This document shows, in pieces, positions 22,356-43,506 of a stretch of DNA of 50,506 nt; the stretch's first letter is position 1, and each line of letters begins with the position of its first letter. The position numbers and the translations under genes were made by a program. This stretch comes from Acanthaster planci (lineage: Eukaryota; Echinodermata; Asteroidea; Valvatida; Acanthasteridae). Location of the stretch: positions 374,001-424,506 of the forward strand of contig NW_019091452.1 in the NCBI RefSeq assembly GCF_001949145.1. Direction: 5' to 3'. The notes beneath the pieces are model-generated. The model did no database searches. It saw nothing but the letters and a program-made list of their open reading frames with translations, and was not told where the DNA came from.

Positions 22356-25208
22356 ATGGCAGCCTCCGTAAGAAATGTCGTCTGGAGCTTTCAACAAGTT
22401 CAGTTGGTAAATGTTTTCAGTATGGTGTTTTTTAGTATGAGTTAGAATGTCTTAAAAAGTCCGATAGCCCTACTTGGTCATCACCTGTGCATAAATTCTG
22501 CCTAGGCTAAACTCACAAACATTATTCCTCACTGGGTCTTGCCTAACCCCCTAACTTGATGTTCAGTTCAGATCTTGCCTGTTTGTTTTGTTTGTGTTGT
22601 TTTTGGTTAGGAAAGACACCACTTCTGCCACCCTTAGCACAAAACCTATGAGTCGGTTCAGAAAAAAAGTATTTTCTGAATAAATAACTTAGTATTTTCC
22701 CTCCTAAATTACATTGAACTTTTTTGGGCATGTTATTGCTTTCTGATGGCTGTTAGTGTTAAGTCACAGTAGGGAAGAATTACTGGCGTCCATATATGAA
22801 AAGTTCTCTTCCCTTTGGTTGCTTTGAAAAAGGCAGGGAAGAGTTGCAGGCCTCTATACATGTAAAGATGTATATGCAGACGCCATTCATTGTACTCTGT
22901 CATGCCTATAGTGACCTATTAGCTGTCAGAGAGCAAAGAAAAAATTAACAAAAAAGTTCAATTCGGGAGGGAAAATACCAAGTCGTTTACTGAGAAAACA
23001 CCAGATTTTTCAAACAAGTCTAATAGGGTTTGTGTACAGGGTGTCAAGTGGCATCTGTATGTGGAATCCTTCCCAAAAGGCCAGCAATACGAAAAATTCC
23101 AAAGCAGAACTCCACACCCGTAGAGAATTTTCATGTATGTATCTTTGTCTGCTTGGTATTTATTGTAAATGACCCTGAGGTTAATTTAACTGAGGTGTTT
23201 GCTAAATCCATTTTATTATTATTGTTAAAATGAAAGTTGTTTGACCATGCACATCTAATGTTGATCACTTGCATTTAAATGTACCACAGGGCAGGTCATA
23301 TCTGACGTGTCTGAGGCAATGGCCACGGTTGGCTAGTAGCAAAGTGTCCGGGACTGTCAAATCAACAACTAAAGGAAACACGAAAAAGGCAACAAAACAG
23401 GGTGAGGAATGGAGGTCTTTGACGTGATCACGTGATCTGCACAATTAGCTTTTTGCAAGTTACATTTGAATAGAAACTGGTACATGTACATGTACTCTGA
23501 GTTTTTTTAATTCAAGTGTACATAACAATTTGAATTCTCCATACTAAAGACACTGTTGCTATACCTCGTGAATTGGGGCAAACTGTTGCTTAGTTACACA
23601 AGAGACACCTTGCACCAATACACTGTTTTCAATGGATGAGAAGGGTACAAAGGAACCAGTCCATTCCAGAGATGGTGGTCGCTATCCGAAAGCTTGCCCC
23701 GAATCACGAGGTATAGCAGCAGTGTCTTTAGTTTGCGGAATTCAGTTGTTACATGTATGTTTATGAGTAATAAGCTAACACAGTGTACTGGATTTCATTC
23801 ACATTAATTCACAAAAGGCTTATTGCCTGATTGCTCTGTGTGGTTAATCAGTTCTTCACCTTAACCTCCCCTTTTTGAAAAAATAATTCCACAACTATGA
23901 ATTAGATAAAGGCAGGTGGCTGATGGCAGACTCGGTGATAAATTGTGCAGTAACATCGACCGATTGCACAGTAGTCAAGCAATCACACGTATCAAAAGAT
24001 GGGACCCAACAAAGACACTTTGTTAGGAAGAACACAAAAGTGACAAAGATAAATGGAAAGAGTTCTTTCTACCAACATCACTTATTTTCCCTGTAGTTAT
24101 TTGGAATCAAAAAGGGATTACATGCAGTGTTATGGCTACACCGTTCGGCACCGGTCGTGGATCTCCACCACAGTGTTCTACCAATCGGCACAATAAGCTT
24201 GATGAAACAGCCCACTGACCAGCACCAAAATCCATAAATATCCCAGAAAAACATGAGTCACTATGAAATTTCATCTTTTTACCTGGGAGAACTTTTAAAA
24301 TTTGAACTCTTAATCAATTTGAAAAGTAAAATTCACGAAAGAAGCCATCTAGAGTCCCCTTAAGCGGGCCCCTGGACCCCCAGCCGTGACCCGCAAGACT
24401 CCGGTTGCCATTTCTAAAATATCCTGCACTAAAATATCAGTGGCTATTACACTGACTGCATGTGCTAAAAAGTCAAATCTATGAAAGCATTCAAACACAT
24501 AGAAATGTCTACACCAGTCTCATGGGGTTGCTGTACGATGTTTAGAGGTGTTCCTGGTAGTTCCAACTTTAATAACAGTACCCAAGAAGAGAGTTGAAAG
24601 GACAGTGAAAATTACCTGACAATCATCAGGCGAGTCAGATTAATATGAACAACAATTACGAAGGTGTGTCTTGTTGATTACAGTTTGAAGCCTAGCCCAG
24701 TTTTATGGTTGTAGAATGAGCTTTTAGAGCTACGGCTAGGTCTATTTTCTGTATGTCTTCATGTATTTCCAGTGGAGTAAAGATGTAGACCTAGCTCTAG
24801 ACAACCAATTTGGATGCAGTTTAAGTTAAGTCTCCAGACTTTTCACAAAATGTGGCTCCCCCCTCATGTTTTACAGTTCAGACGAGCTTTGGCTACATCC
24901 ACATGTTTAACTGTAATATTTTCTCACAATTCAAGGCCAGAAGATGTTTGTTTCTTGCATCTGTTGCTATATGACATCAGCACTAGAATCAATTTCAGGG
25001 AATTTTGTCACCTTGTGAAGCTGAGAAACTACAACTTTGTTGATCCCCAGCAACCTCAGAGCCGGTCCCCGTCAAGCCCAAGGCCCCCTCCAACGAGGCT
25101 ACCCCTTACACCTATGAAGTCCCACAGTATGATGACTGGTTCTTCTACAACGTAGAGAGCGACATGTCCAAGCATCGATTACCCCAACCCCAACCTGGGA
25201 AGCCATAG
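22356..25208 (+). CDS. NDUFV3: NADH:ubiquinone oxidoreductase (complex I) subunit V3, 3 exons
   Basis: Exons are 22356-22406, 23290-23401 and 25051-25208: 321 bp, 106 residues, joined in phases 0 and 1. The short human isoform is about 108 residues. The N terminus (MAASVRNVVWSFQQVQLGR..., then Arg/Lys-rich without acidic residues) looks like a mitochondrial targeting peptide. The C terminus has the family signature: a YDDW..YNV segment, then ESDMSKHRLPQPQPGKP, matching the human motif of LSKFRMPQP type. The middle is low-complexity Pro/Lys/Thr. Role by family: accessory subunit of the N module of mitochondrial complex I, next to NDUFV1/NDUFV2. The introns contain large foldback repeats. An in-frame upstream Met exists far 5' but would read through CNOT11 antisense sequence, so MAAS is preferred. 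Confidence 0.9.
22665..23008. mobile_element. Long inverted-repeat (foldback) element in NDUFV3 intron 1
   Basis: Arms of roughly 100 bp are inverted copies: AGTATTTTCCCTCCTAAATT...GAACTTTTTT on the left and AAAAAAGTTCAATTCGGGAG..GAAAATACC on the right, continuing into CTTTCTGATGGCTGTTAG and CTATTAGCTGTCAGAG. A fragment with TTTCTGACGGCTGTAA occurs near 29914. Probable non-autonomous DNA transposon. Confidence 0.75.
23532..23742. mobile_element. MITE with about 50-bp terminal inverted repeats in NDUFV3 intron 2
   Basis: The left arm CTAAAGACACTGTTGCTATA continuing CCTCGTGAATTGGGGCAA is matched in inverse by TTGCCCCGAATCACGAGG continuing TATAGCAGCAGTGTCTTTAG. The core is about 110 bp and non-coding. 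A target duplication was not clear. Confidence 0.85.
24145..24400 (-). repeat. Dispersed repeat family R2, copy 1 (inverted relative to copy 2)
   Basis: Contains GGATCTCCACCACAGTG, AGCTTGATGAAA, TCTAGAGTCCCCTTAAGCGG and GGGCCCCTG in order. The same blocks appear reverse-complemented at 40785-41055. Some internal stretches are diverged. No terminal repeats identified. Confidence 0.7.
24725..24812. repeat. Short palindromic repeat family R3, copy 1
   Basis: Bounded by AGAGCTACGGCTAGGTCTA and TAGACCTAGCTCTAGACAA, which are inverted to one another. A second copy with the same interior (CATTTCCAGTGGAGTAAAGA-like) lies at 31258-31348. Confidence 0.7.
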
Positions 25209-25913
25209 GTAGCCGAGAGCAGTGTAGATGACACGGTGTGAATAACTCCTCCTTCAAGTCAACCAGGAAATGCACACTCTTCAGTCCCTACCCCTAAGTT
25301 ATGAATGTTGGAATGAAAGTTCAAATTTGAGACTGCATGCCAATCTTTGAAATTTTGAATAAGCATGTTATCCATTTTTAACAATTCTAAATGCACATCA
25401 AAGTTATAACCATAAATTGAAACCTACATGTACATGTATAATCAAACATGTAACATTATGAGCAGAAATGTTAGGCCAATGTTTTGTAATAATTAGTGGA
25501 CAGAGAAGAAATGTTTGGATGGCCAAAGAATGAAATGTTATCATTAGTGGACTTGTTCTTGTAGGTCATGTTTACATCTTTCACATTTTCAGTAATTTGT
25601 GATGTGAAAAAACATCAGAATGCCTTTAATTCTAATTCCTGGAAACATTTGTCAGATTCTCTAACAAACCTGTTCATTGAAACTTGATTCCATAAACCAC
25701 AACCCAAAATTGTTTTTGAACAAAAAAGGAGGTCTTTAGATACCTTTTTCCACAAAAAAAGTTATCCATGATTTATAGTCTTGTTTCAAGACCTAGCAAT
25801 TGAATGTGTGAATTGAACCCACGGATGAAAACTAAAGCTGATAAAAACTAATTTACTATACTGTAGGATGAATATGCATAGCATAAGCGTTACTAGTCTT
25901 GGTTCCAGTTGTA

Positions 25914-25919
25914 AATAAA
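25914..25919 (+). terminator. Candidate NDUFV3 polyadenylation signal
   Basis: AATAAA occurs about 0.7 kb after the NDUFV3 stop codon, followed by T/G-containing sequence (CTTCTTGTGACCTTTTGTC). It is the first canonical plus-strand hexamer I noticed after the stop. No transcript evidence is available. Confidence 0.45.
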
Positions 25920-26880
25920 ACCGTTTAAAACTGATCAATGCTTCTTGTGACCTTTTGTCATCGAAATGCTCTTCAGGGTGACTGAAATGAGACTCGGAGT
26001 AATATCAGAAGAACTATTGGCTTAGAGGGTTAAGACCTTAAAAGGAAACGAAATGGCAGAAAAGCACATTTTATAGACCATCCAGTAACATCACCTCAAA
26101 CAGTCCTTCCTGCGAGGAGTAGGCGTGTTTTCGCTTATGTGCACAGCTGCTTTTCACGAAGACAACGTCTTGCGTTTCTGGGCTAGAGGTGTTATGTAAT
26201 CCTGCGTCACGTGAATAATATTCAGAATATACTTTTCCCTCGTATTACGCATCGAACTAGCTCTGACCGGATGTGTCAAATAATTATGGTCCGTGATGAT
26301 AAGTTCACAATATTTATAGTTTTCCGCAATTAGCCGGCCGGCTATTGGCTCATTCAAACAGCTGCATGCGTATACCGACTATAGAACTCCAACACACGGA
26401 GCGACGTGATAGATGGTGATGGACGAGCGGTCGCCAAGGGGCAACTTCTCTGATTTGATGCCCGATGTATGGCAAACGGGACCCCCTGTTGTGTCTTCTG
26501 TTGTATTGACGGAATCTTTGGAATTCTTTTCAGATTTCCAGGGGGTGCAGTAGGCACAATAGCTTTAGGGTATATGGCTTGTGCATCACATTGGGGGGGG
26601 TCCCCCTTTGCCACATGTATGGTGCTGGATATAACTTGATTCTCTCGCCTTGACCCTGTGCATGCACTTGAATCAACTTGGATATTCGGCTCGATGGGCT
26701 GGTCGGTGAGGCTCCTCAATCAATATATGGAACGAACTGGGGTCGCCCTGTACAAAATGTTCAGATAACTTTGCAGTATAAGCCAGAGTCCGGGCGCGCA
26801 CGCCGGCCAAAGCCCCAACGATCGAGTTCAGTTTGCTCTACACAGTGACGAAAGTGAGTATGTACATATTGAGAGCACAT
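25920..26880. other. Intergenic, no gene recognised
   Basis: Short open frames only, without recognisable domains. It separates NDUFV3 from retroelement fragments. A G8 run lies at about 26591. Confidence 0.45.
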
Positions 26881-26889
26881 TTTTATTGT

Positions 26890-27040
26890 AGATGTGTTCA
26901 TAGAGGTTTGCGGAGCATCATGCAAACCTCCGCAACTCTTTCTGGAACATCTCAACAAGCTTCACAGCAGCATCCAGTTCACCACAGAACAAGAAAAGGA
27001 TGACAACATCTCATTTCTTGACGTCAGGCTCCAGGAGGCA
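26890..27040 (+). mobile_element. Penelope-like retroelement fragment (C-terminal part of reverse transcriptase)
   Basis: One frame encodes FLEHLNKLHSSIQFTTEQEK followed by DDNISFLDVRL. This resembles the F-x-x-x-LN-x-x-H-x-x-IxFT-x-E-x-E-x-x-x-x-x-FLD segment that follows the catalytic region in Penelope-like reverse transcriptases. The frame decays after about 50 residues. The fragment lies 5' of the N-terminal RT-like fragment at 27870, so the two come from different copies or a rearranged element. Confidence 0.6.
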
Positions 27041-27869
27041 GGAGGGCAGTCTTACCCGCCAAGTCTCCAGCTGAGTCGGCAGCTGATTACAACAAAATCC
27101 AGCCACTCACCGTCATCTTTCCGTTACCACGCCTTCAAGAAACCCGCCGCCACCAAGTCAAGAAATTCCTCAAGATCACTAAACATATGTTACCGGGACC
27201 AGTTCAAGCATTGCGTCCACGGTCCCAGGCAATGGCAGGATCACCTATAGAGGGATTTTACATTAGCACCGTCTATGTGCGCATATCTGCATCGAAACCG
27301 CTCGAGGTTCTCTGTAGTACATATGTATGATCTTCCTCGCGCCCCCGCGGAGTCAACACAGTACATGCAGTATCCGGTTCGTATTTTTGACGCCACTTCA
27401 GTTTAAACCACGCCCACTAAACAGGCAGATACGCGACCATGGCAGGTACGTTAGTTTGCGGTAAATTGCCGTTATTTTCTTTTGATTTTAAGTGTCGAGT
27501 CATCCTGAGAGACTCTTCCACAAAAACATGCAGCCTGAAAAATCTGAATTTAACATAGGCTTACCTCTATGTATTTTGTGTCTTGACTCCTTACTTTCAA
27601 TCGTCTGATCGTATAAAGAATTCAAGCTGACACATTACAGCCTCTTTTTCAAACTCTGGAGTGCGCAGACCGACGCTAAAAGCGTCGTCTTAGTATTGGG
27701 ATCCCCCCTTTCCCCCACGCCTGTACCCCACATGACATACATCTCCTATATCCCGACCCTCCGAATCCTCCTGCCTGATATCCGGTGGAATGTTCTGTAC
27801 CCTCCAGCCAACACCGCATCGATTAAGCCTCACCTTAATTCGCTCTCAAGAATCTTTCACCAAGAACAC

Positions 27870-28157
27870 CATTATGGTCAACCTCAGCCAACGCCTGCCA
27901 GCTCTCTGCTGCGTCGGAGACAAAGGTTCTGTTGCTGGACATAAACTTTGCCTGAAGAGGTCATCCAGCGCACGGCCTGCAAATCAATCAATCCTCCAGA
28001 AATACAAGCCAGCCAAGTTAACCTCTCAAGACAAGATCGGTCAGCCATCGCATCACCACGGCAAGACAAGTCCATCCACATCCTCCAAGCGGACAAGAGC
28101 AACGCCACGGTGGCCATGGACAAGAGAGAGTTTGACCACAAGGAATACTCAACTTGA
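27870..28157 (+). mobile_element. Penelope-like retroelement fragment (N-terminal part of reverse transcriptase)
   Basis: A broken frame includes VNLS near 27876 and later ADKSNATVAMDKREFDHKEY (to about 28146), resembling the ADKG-x-x-TVVMD-x-x-x-Y segment at the start of Penelope-like RT domains. The frame is interrupted, so the copy is dead. Sequence to about 28620 may continue the element but is unrecognisable. Confidence 0.55.
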
Positions 28158-28159
28158 TT

Positions 28160-29398
28160 AGGCTGCTACCCTGAAGTTTTGAAAGATCATCCATCGAGAG
28201 CAAGCTGCAATTGACACAGCTATGACAAGACACAAGATCCACCCCCGGCCAAAGGGTCACCTATACCATAAAGCATGGTTAGGACCGTTAGTTCTATCAC
28301 CCTTCCGTACTTACGAGCAGTATACCTCCCATCACATCCAGTGCACCCCCCTCAGTCATGGTATTCGAGTGTGCCATATACAGCACCCATGAAGACAGAA
28401 CCAGCCTGAACTCCCACAAGGACCTGCCAAATCCACAGCACAAACCAGCTAGGAGTGTACAAGATCCCCTGCCAAAAGATGCGGCGAAGTGCACATCGCT
28501 GAGCAGGGCCCAGACTCAATGAACACAGAGCCCATGACACGAAAGGAGAGTCGACAAGTCTGCTGCCACCAAGCACTCAGGCTCCTACACCAAAGATCAC
28601 TAGATTGACTAAAGCCAATTCCAAACTCGTCACTGAACATTGATACCCTCACCGTATTCGAAAAGCCACCGAAATCCCCAAACATGAAATAGTATTACAG
28701 TAAGACATCGGTTTCCGCTCAGCAACATCTGGTATCCAATCCTCGCACCCCGGTCATAATTTTCTCTAAAAATAATTGGCCAACCCACCAAAAAATGAGA
28801 GGAAAATGAAGTACATGTTGAACATAATTTTTTTCTGTGCAGCCTGAACACCTGTAAGAGTTGTGAATATTCTTAAAAGAATTCTGAAGAGTGGGGATTT
28901 GATCTCTAGTATCGCAATTTATAATTACTGGAAAGTGCCTGTGGCGCTTACAGCGCACAATTGTAATTCTGCAAATTGCGCCCTCTGTCAATCAAAAATT
29001 TTTAAACGCAACAAGTGTCCTAATTTCAAGACCTTTGTGTTGTTTTCTTTTCCATCTTTCTTCCCCTCGTGGATAGAATGCTAGTTTTTTCCAACAACTC
29101 CTCGTTTATTATTAATTTTGAACAATTTAGTCAGTGCATTCAATTCCATTATGCGGAGGAACTTCGGAAGTTTTCACTGCTTACGTCTGCCAAGCAGTGA
29201 CGTCTATGACGCAGACGAACCACTGGCAAATCAAAACCAAAGGGGGTGATCGACAACAGAGGGCGCTTTTATGCCGCGTGTCTTAGTTACTTGGCTATGG
29301 CTAGTAATAGCATCTAAACTATTGGGAATTAGCTTCAGCTTTTAGCCGGTAGTGGTGCTATCCACCGGCGTCTGTATCCGGCACATGTGTGATTGTAC
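28160..29398. other. Intergenic upstream region of CPSF3
   Basis: No coding exon identified. The last 250 bases before the CPSF3 start contain a CRE-like TGACGTCTATGACGCAG at about 29200, a candidate promoter element. No TATA box is obvious. Confidence 0.4.
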
Positions 29399-29401
29399 AA
29401 A

Positions 29402-41273
<11,872 letters not shown>

Positions 41274-41933
41274 TAGTTGACCTCCTAACTTTGACCTATG
41301 ACACGGAATCGTGTCAAGCACCTGTTGACAGTAGGTGGAATGGTAGATGTCTAGTGGAGGTCGATGACCTCTGACCCCTTAGCAACTTTTAGCAACTGCC
41401 ATTGTGCATCATTGCATAATTGGAGTGAACTGTAAACTTTGACCTGTGACACGGAACATCTCCCGCAGCTTTGCTGAGTAGGTGGAGGCCAATGGACCTC
41501 TGACCCTTGATGTTGTGCCAGGTATTTGTATACAGTGCTCAGCATTCAAAGGAACAATGAGTTTGCTCCGAACTATAAACTCAGGACAACCAAAAATAAG
41601 GTGGCATTGGGTAGAAAAGTTTTCATTGGTCACAAACGGGACTGAAAAATTTCACTGAAAGCTGAGCATGGGCTATGCACTGAATATGCATGATCAGGGA
41701 CCAGTAGAATGGAAATTTCAGAGGGAAGTGGAAAAGTTACGCTCACATTTGTTTCACAACCTAAACAGGTCAACTGTTGAAGATGTAAAAGCAATATTCA
41801 TTGTTGAAAATGTACTTTATGCAGTGGAGTGTGTAAATATAAATAGCATGATTTGTGGCTTGCCTATGAAACAGTGTCTGAAGCCAAGTTTGTATACATC
41901 GTGGAATTGTTTACGGCCCTGCCAAGCCCAGTG

Positions 41934-42129
41934 CTAACCACTTGCTGGTGTGGTCCGGGATAATTATCATTTTTTTCTGTTTTCAAAATTCTTTAAAAAT
42001 TCATTCAATTTTCCTTTACTGGACACTTACAAACACGTGAAGGACTGTCTGGTTTCCACTCTAGCCTGACAGACAAAATCTATAAAGCATACGTGTCCAG
42101 ATCTGGAATCCCCGGCAGAAAGTGGTTAA
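41934..42129. mobile_element. TTAA-flanked element family T1, short internally deleted copy
   Basis: Left end CTAACCACTTGCTGG (TTAA mutated to CTAA) and right end CCCCGGCAGAAAGTGGTTAA. At 196 bp it is much shorter than the copy at 32902, so the middle appears deleted. It shares the GACAGACAAAATCTAT block with 14770-14795. Probably in the CPSF3 3' untranslated or flanking region. Confidence 0.75.
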
Positions 42130-42246
42130 AACTATAAACTGACTGTGGCTGGCAGTATCACACACATCAATGGCACATCTAGCCATAGGCAAGAGGGAAC
42201 CGAGAAAGGGCTCAGTGTATACCCCAATTTGCCAATGCCAGTCTGT

Positions 42247-42360
42247 CTCAGCGAGTTGAGCTGGCGTAGTGGCTCTTTCGTCTCTATCCATCTCTGTGGC
42301 CTGGGGTCGAATCCCACTGGGTCGGCAAGTGGATTGGGTTTTCAAGCCCAGAATCATCGG
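42247..42360 (+). mobile_element. tRNA-derived SINE remnant
   Basis: GAGCTGGCGTAGTGGCTC (A-box region) and CTGGGGTCGAATCCCAC (B box) are spaced like a tRNA head, followed by GTGGATTGGGTTTTC, shared with 16870-16890. Confidence 0.65.
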
Positions 42361-43143
42361 AAATGAATGAAATCAACACGAAACATGTGCAGCACATTGT
42401 CAACAGCTTGCATGCCCTGGTCAACACCCCGTCGAGAGGATAATTTCTTTCAGGAAATTTGCGACCGAACTGCAAGTTAATTGCCCCCATATGACCTACA
42501 CTCAACACCCGTGTGGTCCCACAACTGCTAGAACGTGTACGGATCACTTTCACATGAAAGCACTGGCGCAAATCCAACACAGATGCATGGGTGTTGTGAG
42601 GCCCCCCTTAGGGGGGCAGGGGAAGCTTAACGGAAAAAGGGAGGCGGGTGGTGAAAATCCTCAATTTGAAGAGCTGAGCCTGCCCAAAGAACATGTACGG
42701 GGTAACCGTCTCAAGACTTGGACAAATATCCCATACCGTGTGCCTTGAACCATGATTTTGATGTGAATGGGACCAGTAACGGAAAAATATTTTCTGAAGT
42801 GTACACTGCAGTAAAAAACTAAGGTTATCTTGTCCTTGGATGGCACCAAGTTGTTTGGGTCAAAGCACGGGCCAAGTACATGTACGACCAACAGCAGCTG
42901 GTCAATCATTGGTCGATTTTAAGTGGTACCCAGGCCATATTATGTGCACTGATTACCAGGGAGAATCGACCAGTGGTTCAGAAATAAGTATATTTTCCAC
43001 ATGACCTCTTGACCTAGCATGGTTGCTATGGCACAAAACACAAGTATCAAATGCCCTGTACAGACTATTTTTCACATTGTTGTCATTTCGAGATTCCACA
43101 GTGCCAAGAAATTGGAAATTCTGGTTTTGAAATTTTGTTTTCT

Positions 43144-43435
43144 TTAACCCCAACAGTCCCGAATGCTACAAAGTATTACTCAGTCCTGTCGCTTGTAAGA
43201 GGACATGACATTATTATTCTCTGAAGCCATAAAATACAATCGAGAAGACAATGTACCATACAGTGCTGTGGCACTATGAATGCATGGTTTCATTGTTCTC
43301 TACAAGTAACAATGAAATAAACCTAGCCAGAAATAGCAATTAGTAGCGCTAGGTCCTTCAGGCTCAGAGTTTTACGTAGTATTTTGTAGTACTGAGTTCT
43401 CTAAGCCAAACAACACCCGGTACTGTTAGGGTTAA
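43144..43435. mobile_element. TTAA-flanked MITE family T3, copy 2
   Basis: Bounded by TTAACCCCAACAG and CTGTTAGGGTTAA; the interior matches 19869-20165 closely (for example GACAATGTACCATACAGTGC and TAGCGCTAGGTCCTTCAGG). 292 bp, non-coding. Confidence 0.85.
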
Positions 43436-43453
43436 TGTGGTAATCATAGAGAC

Positions 43454-43459
43454 AATAAA
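43454..43459 (+). terminator. Candidate CPSF3 polyadenylation signal
   Basis: AATAAA about 2.2 kb after the CPSF3 stop. An earlier hexamer (about 43314) lies inside the T3 MITE. The distance is long and unproven; a closer non-canonical signal may be used. Confidence 0.3.
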
Positions 43460-43500
43460 ATGACACTAATGCACAGAAATTGTAAAAGTTTCATAATTCC

Positions 43501-43506
43501 TTTATT
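43501..43506 (-). terminator. Candidate p190RhoGAP-gene polyadenylation signal
   Basis: TTTATT on plus reads AATAAA on minus, facing the plus-strand hexamer at 43454. Other minus-strand hexamers occur closer to the stop (for example near 44817 and 47250), so the true site is uncertain. Confidence 0.3.

Noticed and set aside
27440-27450. ATGGCAG followed by GTACGT, a possible minimal first coding exon
   Set aside because: Good Kozak and donor, but no phase-compatible exon was recognised downstream, and the region is made of retroelement fragments; a chance match is more likely.
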